This document shows, in pieces, positions 8,306-17,232 of a stretch of 45,311 nucleotides of DNA. The DNA is from CAZJQD01 sp964548165 [NCBI: uncultured bacterium] (GTDB lineage: Bacteria > UBA8481). Position numbers and translations under genes: made by a program. How positions within the stretch are numbered: position 1 is the stretch's first letter; each line of letters begins with the position of its first letter. Below the pieces are notes generated by a model, which saw only the letters and a program-made list of their open reading frames with translations, did no database searches and was not told the DNA's origin. The stretch is from positions 1-45,311 of the forward strand of contig CAZJQD010000030.1 in NCBI GenBank assembly GCA_964548165.1, written 5' to 3'.

Positions 8306-11133
8306 GGATTCCTCAGTTCCTGCAGCGCCTCGCGCACCTCGTCCTGCTCCGGTTTCAGGGACAGCGAACGTTCAAACGCGGCTACCGCGTCCGCCGTCCT
8401 TCCCTGCCGGGACGCGGCCAGCGCCAGGAGATTCCAGGCCACGGGGTCTCGCGGCGCCAGCTCCGTCGCCCGGCGGGCAAGCGCGGCGCTCCGCGCGACA
8501 TCCCCGGACCGGAGCGCCTCGGCCGCGCTTCGCATCATATCACGCGCGGATCCGCCGGGCGCAACCGCCGCTCCGCTCGCGGAGCCGGGCGTCGCGGCCG
8601 CGGGCACGGCCGGGGACGCGGCCGGCACAAGACGCCTGCCGGTTTCAGGGACGGTCCGGGACGCCGCCGTGCCGCTGCTGGCCGGCGCCGGCGCCGCCAC
8701 GGGCGCCATCGTCGGTGCCGCCAACGGCGCCGAGCCCCCAACCTCCTCACCCGCCCCACGGGGATCCGCGGCCGCCAGGAGAGCGCGAGGCACGGTGGCG
8801 CGGGGATCGAACTGGAGCCACTCTCGCCACGAGGCCTTCGCGGCCTCGAGGTTGCGCTCCGAGAGACGAAGATCCGCCAGTTGCGCCAGGGCCGCCAGGT
8901 AAGCGGCACGGCACGCGGCGTGATCGCGATATGGTCTCAAGGCCACCACCGCGAGGTCGGGCTTCCCCTCCCTCATCCAGGCTCGCCCCATCACGGAGGC
9001 CCTGAGCGCCTTGTCCGGGTGCGTCAACATCACCTGCCGCGCGCGCGACGGCTTGCCAGCGGTGAGGAGCGCCTCGGCCCACGCCGCCGCAACCTCGCGG
9101 TCCCCGGGATACTCGCGGTAGGCGCTCTCCAGCGCTTCCCGCACCTCGCCGCTTCTGCCCAGGCGTGCGCCGAAGAGCCCATACGTTCGCGCGAATTGGG
9201 GATTCTCCTTTTCCAGCCTCCAGGCCTCTCCTGCCGCCGCCAGTGCCGTATTCGAGTCTCCCTGCTGCCAGAGCAGGAGCGCCAGTTCCTGGCGCGCCGC
9301 GGGAGAGGCGCCGGCGTCGATCGAGGCGCGATAGGCGGCAACCGCACGAACCTGGTCGCCACGGCCGCGGTAGAGGGAGGCCGCGAGCGTCTGAGCGGCC
9401 ACGTCCCGGGGATTCCTGAGGATCACCTCCGCGACGTGGCTCAAGGCGCGATCGCTATCACCGTTCATCGCGTAGAGGAGCGCAAGATTGTAGTGAGCGA
9501 CGGGAGAGGCGGGATCGAGCGCGAGCGCCTTCTCGAGGATGGCCAGGGCGCGTGGTCGGTCCCGAAAGTGCGCGACGGCCCGCTGGACGTAGAGCGACGG
9601 GAGGGTACGGCGAGCGAACGCGTGGCTCGTGTCGGCCTCCAGGATGGCCTCGAGGTGAGCCGTCATCGCCACCTCGTCCTCGGCCGCTTCGGCCGCCCGA
9701 TAGGCAAGCTCCCGCAGATCGATCGCGTCGGGGCTATGCCGCAAGGCGGGCGACAACCACGACCGGGCCTCGGTTTCACGCCCCGAAGCAACCAGCGCGC
9801 TTACGAGCAGGGCCGCGGCCTTGCCCGGATCTCCGCGACGCGCATCGACGCCGCCAGCCAGGAGCACGCCGGCCGCCCGCTTCGCGAGACCCAGCTCGAG
9901 AAAGGCCTCGGCACGATCCAGGGGATCGCCGAGAAGCACGCGAGCGCGAGGATCCCGCCAGGGCATTGCCGTCCCCGCGGAACGGGCGCCGCCGGGGCCG
10001 GGCCCGCCACGGATCGACCGGCAGAGCGCGGCCAGGCGTCGTTTTCCCGGAGTGGAGGCGATCACCGCCAGCTCACCTAATCCGCCGGCGTCGATGGCGC
10101 CCGTGGCCCAGAGTTCCTCCAGGAGGAGCGCCACGGCGCGGGTATCTCCGGCTCGCCGCGCCAGGGCCAGGGCGATCCGGGGACCCGTCTCGCCGAAGTG
10201 TCCCGCGTCCTCCAGGCGCCCGGCGGCCAGCGCCGCGCGCGCCGCCTCGCCGCGGAGACCGGCGGGAAACGAGAAGTGGTCGCCCAGCCACCGCACCCGG
10301 TCCAGGCGTCCTCGCGCGAGAAAATCCCTGGCGAGCCGCGCAGCGACATCCGCGAGCCCTCCTCGCGAAGCGGTATCCAACTGGTGCAATGCCGTCCAGG
10401 CCGCGTCCACGTCGCCCCGCTCGGCGGCCGCCCGCACCAGGAGGACCCGGACCGCGCCATCGCGCGGACCCGCGTAACTTCCCAGGGCCTCCTCCCTGAG
10501 AGCCGGGCTCCCCTTCTCGAGGATCTTTGCCAGCAACGCCGGATCGCGTGGATCAAGGCGCCAGGCGGCGCGCATCGCCTCCGAGGGATCCCCCCCGGCC
10601 GCCTCGACCGCTGCCAACCACGCACGCACGACGCCGGCGTCCTGGGGGCGACGATGGGCGAGGGCCGCCTGGAACGACGCAGCCCCCGCCACGTCTCCCC
10701 TCTCCCTGGCCAGGCGCGCCCCCACCTCCAGGTCCTCGTCCCGGAGAACGCCCAGCGACGCGGACGGCCAAGTTCCGAGAAGGTGGTCCGCGAGCTGGCG
10801 ATCACCCGGGTATCGCGAGCCACGCAGGGCCGCCAGGAGGGCAACGTCTCCGGCAAGTCCCGGCGCGCCGCCGCGGAGCTCCCGGTGGACCCGGAGCGCG
10901 TCCGCCATGCGCCCATCGGCGGCATAGGTGGCGGCGAGACGGGCCTTGAGCGCGCGATCGCCGGGAAAGATCCGGACCTGGTTCTCCAGGACCGCGACGC
11001 TCAGGTCGCCCGGGGGCTCGGTTCCCGCCGCGATCGCGAGCACCGGCGCCAGGACGAGAAATGCCGGGAGCACCAGGAGCGTGCGCGCACGACGCGGCCA
11101 GGGCGGGCGATCGGCGCGGCAGCGGGTCTTCAT
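8302..11133 (-). CDS. Exported TPR-repeat protein, third gene of the envelope operon
   Basis: I place the start at ATG 11133, giving 943 residues. It overlaps the preceding gene's stop by 4 bases (ATGA) and puts a signal peptide at the N-terminus (RTLLVLPAFLVLAPVLAIAAG). An in-frame ATG at 11307 adds a low-complexity Arg/Gly/Pro tract and is rejected. Almost the whole protein is helical repeats of the TPR type. Clear units include the one with ASPVAHYNLALLYAMNGDSDRALSH and the last, DPVAWNLLALAASRQGRTAD. An Ala/Pro/Gly linker precedes the final repeats. TPR arrays bind partner proteins, so this is probably the scaffold of the complex encoded by the coupled operon, placed in the periplasm. Confidence 0.75.
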   Translation of the reverse strand: MKTRCRADRPPWPRRARTLLVLPAFLVLAPVLAIAAGTEPPGDLSVAVLENQVRIFPGDRALKARLAATYAADGRMADALRVHRELRGGAPGLAGDVALLAALRGSRYPGDRQLADHLLGTWPSASLGVLRDEDLEVGARLARERGDVAGAASFQAALAHRRPQDAGVVRAWLAAVEAAGGDPSEAMRAAWRLDPRDPALLAKILEKGSPALREEALGSYAGPRDGAVRVLLVRAAAERGDVDAAWTALHQLDTASRGGLADVAARLARDFLARGRLDRVRWLGDHFSFPAGLRGEAARAALAAGRLEDAGHFGETGPRIALALARRAGDTRAVALLLEELWATGAIDAGGLGELAVIASTPGKRRLAALCRSIRGGPGPGGARSAGTAMPWRDPRARVLLGDPLDRAEAFLELGLAKRAAGVLLAGGVDARRGDPGKAAALLVSALVASGRETEARSWLSPALRHSPDAIDLRELAYRAAEAAEDEVAMTAHLEAILEADTSHAFARRTLPSLYVQRAVAHFRDRPRALAILEKALALDPASPVAHYNLALLYAMNGDSDRALSHVAEVILRNPRDVAAQTLAASLYRGRGDQVRAVAAYRASIDAGASPAARQELALLLWQQGDSNTALAAAGEAWRLEKENPQFARTYGLFGARLGRSGEVREALESAYREYPGDREVAAAWAEALLTAGKPSRARQVMLTHPDKALRASVMGRAWMREGKPDLAVVALRPYRDHAACRAAYLAALAQLADLRLSERNLEAAKASWREWLQFDPRATVPRALLAAADPRGAGEEVGGSAPLAAPTMAPVAAPAPASSGTAASRTVPETGRRLVPAASPAVPAAATPGSASGAAVAPGGSARDMMRSAAEALRSGDVARSAALARRATELAPRDPVAWNLLALAASRQGRTADAVAAFERSLSLKPEQDEVREALQELRNP

Positions 11134-12794
11134 CCCTCGAGGATGTAGCGGAGGTAGGTGCAGTCTTTTTCCTCCTGCACCACCTGGCTCTCGAGAGCGG
11201 CTCGGCGTTCCTCGACCTCGGCGCCCTCGTCCCGATCCAGCTCGGCCAGGAGAGCGCGATGGCGGACCAACGCGGGCTCGGCGTCCGCCAGGCGTTGCCT
11301 CATCCATCCCTCCACCTCGACGAGCTCCACCGAGGCGCGGCGCGCCTCCACCTTGGCGGACTCCACGAGCCCACGAGCGGCGTCGCGCGACAGGTCATCG
11401 ATGCGGAGCGTCAGCGCGCGGAACTTCTCGGCCTGGGCGGCAACCTCCGGCGAAAGTTCCTGGATGAGCGGAGGGCCGGAGGTCGCCGCGGCCACCTCCC
11501 GCTTGCGCCGGCGCGCCGATCTCCGGGCCTCGCCACGCCCTCCACCGGAGAACGCGCGCAGGGCGCCGGCCACCACCAGGAGAACGCCGAGGCCCAGGAA
11601 CAGCATCCACGGCGAACGCGAGGAAGCGAGGGAGGTCAGGGAGGGGACGGCCTTCTGGGGATCACGGAGAAAGGCCATCGCGCGCGCGCGCCAGCCCGAT
11701 TGCACGGCCGCCTCCCCCGTCGCCCGTTGACTCACCGAGGCGGCCGCATGAGCGACATCCAGGGGATGAGGCTCCACGCGAGCGCCGTCCGGAGTACGGT
11801 ACAGGTCCAGGGGGCCCATGCCCGCGGACGCGATCCGGATGCCCTCCGCGCCGTCCGCGACCAGTGCCGCGACGGGAGCGGCCTGGGGCGCGGTGGCGGG
11901 ATCGCCGGAGAAGATCTCCCGCGCACTCTCGCTCGACCAGGTGGTGGTGAACACGCGCCCTCGCCACGTGCCGACCAACACCTCCTCGTTCTCGCCCTGC
12001 CCGCCGCCCCGCGACAGGGCGGTCGCGGCGTCGGGCGAACCCTCCAGGAGAATCGGCGTCACCCCGCGATAGACCTTGTGTGACGAGGTATTAAGGACCT
12101 GCGTGGATCCGCGGATCAAGTTCCCCTCGGTGGTCACCGCCATCCAGGCTCCTCCGGGTCCCGCCAGGAGCCGCTCGCAACGCACTCCGGGGAGGACGTC
12201 CTTCCACCCCCCCGACGCGACGGAGAGGAGCCGCACGCCGTCCGGAAACGCGACGAGGAGGTTGGCCTCTCCCGGCGACGGCGCGGTCGAGGCCAACGCC
12301 AGGACCTCGCGCTCGGCCGTGGGAACCTCCACCGGCTTCGCGACCGCGCCCTCGAGGCGCAGGAGCCCCGAGGGGCCGCCCAGCCAGGCGGAGGAACCCG
12401 TCGACGCGATCGAGGTCACGGGCGACCGCGTCGCTCCGGCGGGCCAGGCGATCCTCTCCGCGGTGGCGCCGACCCTCCACGCCCCGTCCGTCCCCGCGAC
12501 GATCCAGGAAGAACCGGTCGACGTGCCGACGGGCGCGATCGCGAGCACGGTGCCGGTGACGCCGGCCAGGAAGGCGCCGACGCCGCTATCCGGTCGCACG
12601 TAGACGCCGGTCGGCGTGCCGTACCACCACGCATCGCGCACGCGGGCGAGCGTCGAGAGATTACCCTCGATGGGATCGCCGACGCGCTCGATCGGAATCC
12701 CCGCGGTCGCCGCGGCCAGGGCCACCAGGAACATGCCGACGAAGCCGGCAGACCGGAACCCCGCGCGCTTCATGCGATCGATCCGCCCGCTCAC
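11130..12794 (-). CDS. Single-pass membrane protein: exported beta-rich domain, then cytoplasmic coiled coil
   Basis: The 554-residue product has a signal peptide or anchor (about 12-32) and a beta-rich region (about 40-345). That region has repeated W-G-x-P/G motifs of propeller type (AWWYGTPTGVYV, AWLGGPSGLLRL, LVGTWRGRVF). A membrane segment follows at about 395-412 (SPWMLFLGLGVLLVVAGAL), then a strongly basic stretch (RRSARRRKRE) and a helical coiled coil (about 450-545). The positive-inside rule puts the coiled coil in the cytoplasm and the propeller-like part outside. Start and stop overlap the neighbouring genes by 4 bases each. I do not recognise a named family. The topology suggests a signal- or force-relaying subunit, which is inference. 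Confidence 0.65.
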   Translation of the reverse strand: MSGRIDRMKRAGFRSAGFVGMFLVALAAATAGIPIERVGDPIEGNLSTLARVRDAWWYGTPTGVYVRPDSGVGAFLAGVTGTVLAIAPVGTSTGSSWIVAGTDGAWRVGATAERIAWPAGATRSPVTSIASTGSSAWLGGPSGLLRLEGAVAKPVEVPTAEREVLALASTAPSPGEANLLVAFPDGVRLLSVASGGWKDVLPGVRCERLLAGPGGAWMAVTTEGNLIRGSTQVLNTSSHKVYRGVTPILLEGSPDAATALSRGGGQGENEEVLVGTWRGRVFTTTWSSESAREIFSGDPATAPQAAPVAALVADGAEGIRIASAGMGPLDLYRTPDGARVEPHPLDVAHAAASVSQRATGEAAVQSGWRARAMAFLRDPQKAVPSLTSLASSRSPWMLFLGLGVLLVVAGALRAFSGGGRGEARRSARRRKREVAAATSGPPLIQELSPEVAAQAEKFRALTLRIDDLSRDAARGLVESAKVEARRASVELVEVEGWMRQRLADAEPALVRHRALLAELDRDEGAEVEERRAALESQVVQEEKDCTYLRYILEG

Positions 12795-14599
12795 GGCACG
12801 TCGATCTCCCTGAACGCGCCGTTGCCGGCCTCATCGTGGGCGGTCACGCGGAGGCGCTGACCCGACGACCAGCGGGAGACAGGAATGAAGTGATCGCGGT
12901 CGCGGTCGAATCGACCGGCCACCCGGACCCAGTCCCCCGCCGTCAAGACCCGGACCTCCACGCTCTCCGCGTCGACCCCGCTGAAGTCGTCGATCACGGA
13001 GATCACTGACGCACGGCCGGTGCGCTCCACGCCGCCAGCGGCGACGAGCTCGATGCGCGGCGCGTCCGTGTCGCGCACCGGGACCAGCGGCAGGAGCACA
13101 TCCAGGCGGGCGGCCAGGAGATCGCCCTGGCGGGAGCCTCCGATCCAGGACCATGATCCATTGCGATACCGCGCGAGCCCGTTCGCTTCCCCGATGCCCG
13201 TGACGCTCACGGTCGAGTTCGGTTCCAGGACGAGACCGAACGGGCCCACGAGCAGAGGCGCGCCCATCGCCTGGGACGGTCGCGGCAACGAGGAACCCTC
13301 GACCGCGTACACGACAGCGCCGCGGGGAGCGCCAATGATCCTCACGCGATCGAGAAGCACGATCGGGCGGTCCGAGGCGGCGACCGCCTCGACGCCCGAC
13401 CACCGCGCGTCCGCGATCCGGCCCATGCCAGGTCCCGACACCCGGTGCTCGGAGCCGCCGCGCACGATCGCCACGCCTCCTCGACCGATGTGCTCCCCGT
13501 GGTCGCCCGTCGCGCGCCGTCCCCCGCGCGCCTCCGCGCTGTCCGATGACAGGCGAAAGGTCAGCGACCGGCTCAAGCCCGCCATGTCCTCGACCTCGAT
13601 CCGCGCCGTAGCGGAGGAAGAGGGCGACGGCAGGAGGCCGCCGCTTCGGACGACCTCTGCCGCGCCGTCGGGCCCGGTCAGGTCGAAGACGTACGTCGTC
13701 GGGCCGAATCCGGTTCGGTACGCGTCGTAGACGCTCGCCCACTCCTTGTCGCGACCATACGTGAAGGCGCGCATCTCGATCGTCGTCCAGGCCCGATCGC
13801 CGACGAAGAGGCGCAAGCGGCGCGGCGCCAGCGTTCCGCCCATGGCGCCGTCGACGTCGCTGGCCGAGACCAGGACGCGCACGCGCCCGCTCACTGCCAC
13901 GACCGCGCCGCGCGTCGTCGAGTCGATGAGCCAGGGGGAGGCGCCGCCGTTCACCGAGGAGGCCCCGTCGGCCGGCTCCACCAGGACGTAATGAATCGCG
14001 GGCGGCACGCGATCCCGTACCGCCAGCAGTCCCGCGGTCACCGGGTGGATCGGTCGATCGTCCCCGTCGCGAACCTCGAGATGCAGGTGAGGCAACCCGG
14101 ATCCGGACTCGCCCACCCACCCGATCACCTGGCCACGGCGCACCCGCGTGACGCGCGTCGGGTACACCTCCATCGCATTCCCGCTCATGTCCCCGCCCAG
14201 CTCGTGAGCGGGTCTCGGCAGGAGCGCCGCGATCGAGGGAATGAACTTCTTCAGGTGCGCATAGACGCTCCGTCGCCCGTCAGCATGCTGGAGGTAGATG
14301 ACGTTTCCATACCCCCCGGCGCTCGACCGCAGGCGATACACGCGACCATCCGCCAGGGCGCGCACGGGAACACCGGTCTTGCCGAACGTGGCCAGATCGA
14401 TGCCGGCATGGAGGTGACCCGGCCGATACTCTCCAAAGCTCCCGGATACCGCGCGTCGACCATAATCCAGGGGATAAAAATCCCCGGCCTCCTCGGCGCG
14501 AACGGACGGAGCGGGGCCGACCAGGAGTAGGAACACGAGAAGACCCGCCCCTCGAAGGAACCATTTCAAACACGTAATCAGACCTTCAGGAGTATTCAC
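12791..14599 (-). CDS. Exported M23 (LytM) peptidase, first gene of the coupled envelope operon
   Basis: The 602-residue product starts at GTG 14599 with a signal peptide (LVFLLLVGPAPSVRA). The M23 domain spans about residues 46-190 and keeps the metal and catalytic residues: HAGID (H64, D68), YAHL (H115) and HLHLE (H171, H173). M23 enzymes cleave peptide crosslinks in peptidoglycan or activate other hydrolases. About 400 residues of beta-rich sequence follow (VRVLVSASDVDGAM, a SLTFRLSSDS strand, RLRVTAHDEAGNGAFREIDV), probably Ig-like modules. Most plain M23 proteins lack such a tail. The gene leads four genes joined by ATGA overlaps, so peptidoglycan remodelling is the clearest functional clue for the whole set. 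Confidence 0.85.
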   Translation of the reverse strand: MNTPEGLITCLKWFLRGAGLLVFLLLVGPAPSVRAEEAGDFYPLDYGRRAVSGSFGEYRPGHLHAGIDLATFGKTGVPVRALADGRVYRLRSSAGGYGNVIYLQHADGRRSVYAHLKKFIPSIAALLPRPAHELGGDMSGNAMEVYPTRVTRVRRGQVIGWVGESGSGLPHLHLEVRDGDDRPIHPVTAGLLAVRDRVPPAIHYVLVEPADGASSVNGGASPWLIDSTTRGAVVAVSGRVRVLVSASDVDGAMGGTLAPRRLRLFVGDRAWTTIEMRAFTYGRDKEWASVYDAYRTGFGPTTYVFDLTGPDGAAEVVRSGGLLPSPSSSATARIEVEDMAGLSRSLTFRLSSDSAEARGGRRATGDHGEHIGRGGVAIVRGGSEHRVSGPGMGRIADARWSGVEAVAASDRPIVLLDRVRIIGAPRGAVVYAVEGSSLPRPSQAMGAPLLVGPFGLVLEPNSTVSVTGIGEANGLARYRNGSWSWIGGSRQGDLLAARLDVLLPLVPVRDTDAPRIELVAAGGVERTGRASVISVIDDFSGVDAESVEVRVLTAGDWVRVAGRFDRDRDHFIPVSRWSSGQRLRVTAHDEAGNGAFREIDVP

Positions 14600-14677
14600 A
14601 GTTCGCGCGAGCAGGATACCCCTCGAACCCCCGCAATGACAAGCAGGCAGGCGCCCAGGCGCGAGACGGACGTGCCT

Positions 14678-15094
14678 TCAGAACCGGCGGCGCATCATGA
14701 CCGCCACACCCTCACGCCCGACGGGACGCACGACGACTCCATAGCGAGACTCCATGGTTTCTCGGAAGCGGTAGGCCGTCTGCCCAGCGCGCACAAAACC
14801 GCGAACAACCGGCCCGAGCAGGGGAACCGAGGTTCCCTCCGACCAGGAGGAAGCCACCCGACCGACGTGAGCGCCGACCTCGGCCGCCCACTCCTCGCCG
14901 GACCCTGCCATGCGAATTTCCGGCGGCATCTCCCGGATGTCGGGATGATGCCGTGAGCGCACGGGGGGCGGGACCGTCACGGTGATCGGCGATAGCTCGG
15001 CCAATCCCTTGGGGAGAGTCCATCCGGGTTCTGAAAGGGAGACGAGAAGCACCGCGATGAGCAAGACGCGCGGCGAGGAGTTTCTTGGTGGCAT
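14678..15094 (-). CDS. Small exported protein, unknown function
   Basis: The start at 15094 is chosen because AAGGAG lies about 8-9 bases upstream and because it gives a signal peptide (VLLIAVLLVSLSEPGWT). The product is 138 residues. Reading the frame further upstream would run through tRNA-Pro and is wrong. The mature protein is short, with a helical segment (SGEEWAAEVGAHVGRVASSW) and a basic C-terminus (VAVMMRRRF). No family is recognised. It lies 78 bases ahead of the M23 peptidase gene on the same strand and could share its transcript. Confidence 0.55.
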   Translation of the reverse strand: MPPRNSSPRVLLIAVLLVSLSEPGWTLPKGLAELSPITVTVPPPVRSRHHPDIREMPPEIRMAGSGEEWAAEVGAHVGRVASSWSEGTSVPLLGPVVRGFVRAGQTAYRFRETMESRYGVVVRPVGREGVAVMMRRRF

Positions 15095-15120
15095 GGATTC
15101 CTGCTCCTTGCGAAACCGGC

Positions 15121-15197
<77 letters not shown>

Positions 15198-15356
15198 ACC
15201 TGCCGTTCCGCTTTCCGGCGCTTCACTCGTTCCGGGAAGAGACGGGACATTCTACCACCACGCCCTCTCGCGGTGTAACTCCATTCTTGACGACCCCGCG
15301 ACGCCGGTCATCGACAGCCTCGGTCGTCTCGACCGGCCTCAGCCGTCGCGACGGTC

Positions 15357-15752
15357 TCAGCCGGCGCGGCGGAACTTGGGTGACTCGACGGTCTCCTCGG
15401 CGGCGGATTCCGGCGCCCCACTGCTCTCCTTGAGGAGCGCGAGAATGACCTGGAGTTCTCGTTTCAGGGCATCGGAGGTCACGGGATCCGGGGGCTCCAA
15501 CCCTTCCGCCATGAGCGCGCGGCGTGCGCCGGGAATCGTGAACTTCTCGTCGTAGAGGAGGTGGCGGATCTTGAGGACCGTCTCGACGTCCCGGCGCCGA
15601 TACACGCGCCTCCCGGCTTCATCCTTCTTCGGCGCCAGGCTCGGAAATTCCTGCTCCCAGAAGCGAAGCACGTGCGGCTTGACTCCGGCCAGACGGCTCA
15701 CTTCGCCTATTGTGAAATAGAGCTTTCCGTCATCGGGAAGGTCCGCGGCCAC
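15357..15752 (-). CDS. MerR-family transcriptional regulator (small, HU-linked type)
   Basis: The 131-residue protein has an N-terminal MerR winged-helix domain: FTIGEVSRLAGVKPHVLRFW followed by the wing (GRRVYRRRDVETVLKIRHLL). A short helical linker ends near residue 90 (FTIPGARRALMAEG). The C-terminal part (ALKRELQVILALLKESSG) would form the antiparallel dimer helix. There is no cysteine-rich effector site, so no metal can be proposed. It lies 17 bases after the HU gene on the same strand, an arrangement known in several bacterial groups. The pair is probably cotranscribed from the promoter at 16078-16106. Its target genes are unknown. Confidence 0.9.
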   Translation of the reverse strand: MAADLPDDGKLYFTIGEVSRLAGVKPHVLRFWEQEFPSLAPKKDEAGRRVYRRRDVETVLKIRHLLYDEKFTIPGARRALMAEGLEPPDPVTSDALKRELQVILALLKESSGAPESAAEETVESPKFRRAG

Positions 15753-15769
15753 GGGTCGGGCGAGCGGGG

Positions 15770-16060
15770 TCAGTCGCCCTTGCGGGTCTGAGCGATGCGC
15801 TCCTTGAAGTCCTTGCCGGGCGCAAACTTCACCGCGCGCTTGGCCGGGACGTCGATCAGCTGGCCGGTGCGCGGATTGCGTCCCCGCCGCGGGCCGCGCT
15901 GGAGAACCTTGAACGAGCCGAAGCCCACGATGTGGACGTCCTGCCCCTTCTGAAGGCTCAGTTTCACGGCTTTAACGAATGATTCCACCGCCTGCCGCGC
16001 CACACGCCGCGACAACCCGGTTTTATCACTGACTCTATCGACGAGCTCTGCCTTGTTCAT
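15770..16060 (-). CDS. HU/IHF-family DNA-binding protein
   Basis: The 96-residue product has the full family length. It opens MNKAELVDRVSDKTGLSRR, has the dimer-core helix VESFVKAVKLSLQKG, then the GFGSF turn and the DNA-binding beta arm RGPRRGRNPRTGQ with the conserved NP pair. It ends with KFAPGKDFKERI. HU and IHF proteins bend DNA and organise the nucleoid. Whether it pairs with itself or with another subunit cannot be read here, since the sequence has both HU and IHF-alpha character. It is expressed from a strong promoter just upstream and precedes the MerR gene. Confidence 0.95.
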   Translation of the reverse strand: MNKAELVDRVSDKTGLSRRVARQAVESFVKAVKLSLQKGQDVHIVGFGSFKVLQRGPRRGRNPRTGQLIDVPAKRAVKFAPGKDFKERIAQTRKGD

Positions 16061-16077
16061 GGCTTCAAATCAGTAGT

Positions 16078-16106
16078 GTTATAAGCTTTCATCCTGCGAA
16101 GGTCAA
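16078..16106 (-). promoter_or_regulatory. Sigma-70-type promoter of the HU-merR operon
   Basis: Read on the minus strand, TTGACC (16106-16101) and TATAAC (16083-16078) are separated by 17 bases. Transcription would begin near 16071, about 10 bases before the HU start codon, so the 5' leader is very short. Confidence 0.75.
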
Positions 16107-16239
16107 TACCCTTTTCTGGTGACGGATCGCAGAATTCGATAACTGACTTTATTGAAGTTCCAGCCACAGCCGGTCCATTCTCACGGCGACATTCATTGTA
16201 ACTATTTTATTTAGAGCGCTTTACCTGATTCCATGACGA

Positions 16240-17232
16240 CTAGAACTCATCCTTGAGGGTTCGATTCATGAGGCCGGCCAATTCTCTTCCTGGAGAGCTC
16301 CCTTTAAACAGCACGCGGGCCACGGCGGAGATGATGGGTGTCTCCACACCCAGTTCTCGCCCCCATTCATCCGAGACGCGGGCCGCCTCCACGCCCTCGG
16401 CGACCATGCCCAGGTCGCGAAGAATGACCTCCAGCGAGCGGCCTGCCGCCAGTTCCATGCCCACGCGGCGGTTGCGCGAATGAAGGCTGATGCAGGTCGT
16501 CACGAGGTCGCCCATACCCGACAACCCCGCGAAGGTTCGCGGATCGGCGCCGGCGGCCACACCCAGCCGCGTGATCTCGGCAATGCCTCGCGTCACGAGC
16601 GCGCCCATCGCGTTGTCCCCGAGACCAAGACCGGCGGCGATACCGGCCGCGATCGCGATCGGATTTTTCAGCGCTCCCCCGAGCTCGACACCGGCCAGGT
16701 CAGGCGAGGTGTAGATACGAAGCGTCGGGGTTGAGAGCGTATCCCTCAGGAACTCGGCGCGGTCGCCGGCAACGACGACCGTCGTCGCCAGGCCTCGCCC
16801 GACCTCCTCGGCATGGCTGGGTCCCGAGAGCGCGGCGACGCCCGCGCGCTTCCCGACGGCCTCCTCGATGATCTGCGAGAGCCGGCACGGTCGTCCATCG
16901 AGGCCCCGCGCGAGGCCCTTGGCTACCGAGACGAGAACGCCTCCCGGTGAAACGAGCGGCGCCACCTTGCCTGCCGTCGCCGCCACGTGCTGGGAAGGAA
17001 CGGCCGAGACCAGAATGGCGGCGCCGGATACAGCAGCCTCGAGCTCGGTCGTGATCGAGACCGCATCGGGAATCGCCACACCCGGGAGGAGCGGATTCTC
17101 GCGCGTGGTCGCCAAGCGCTCGGCCTCCGCCGCGAACGGCGTCCAGACCGCGACGTCGAGCCCCGCGCGAGCCCAGGCCACGGAGAGCGCCGTGCCCCAG
17201 CTTCCCGATCCAAGAACGGCGATGCGCGTCAT
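16240..17232 (-). CDS. gpsA: Glycerol-3-phosphate dehydrogenase [NAD(P)+]
   Basis: The 330-residue enzyme reduces dihydroxyacetone phosphate to sn-glycerol 3-phosphate, the backbone for phospholipids. The Rossmann motif is IAVLGSGSWGTALS at the N-terminus. Family signatures are ALSGPSHAEEVGRGL, the catalytic lysine region GALKNPIAIAAGIAAGLGLGD, and GLSGMGDLVTTC. The length is normal. Its start codon overlaps the plsY stop (ATGA at 17229-17232). The order der, plsY, gpsA puts this enzyme directly behind the acyltransferase that uses its product. Identification is secure. Confidence 0.97.
   Translation of the reverse strand: MTRIAVLGSGSWGTALSVAWARAGLDVAVWTPFAAEAERLATTRENPLLPGVAIPDAVSITTELEAAVSGAAILVSAVPSQHVAATAGKVAPLVSPGGVLVSVAKGLARGLDGRPCRLSQIIEEAVGKRAGVAALSGPSHAEEVGRGLATTVVVAGDRAEFLRDTLSTPTLRIYTSPDLAGVELGGALKNPIAIAAGIAAGLGLGDNAMGALVTRGIAEITRLGVAAGADPRTFAGLSGMGDLVTTCISLHSRNRRVGMELAAGRSLEVILRDLGMVAEGVEAARVSDEWGRELGVETPIISAVARVLFKGSSPGRELAGLMNRTLKDEF

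Noticed and set aside
8284-10080. 598-codon open frame opposite the TPR gene
   Set aside because: It mirrors codon bias of the TPR gene and has no recognisable domain.
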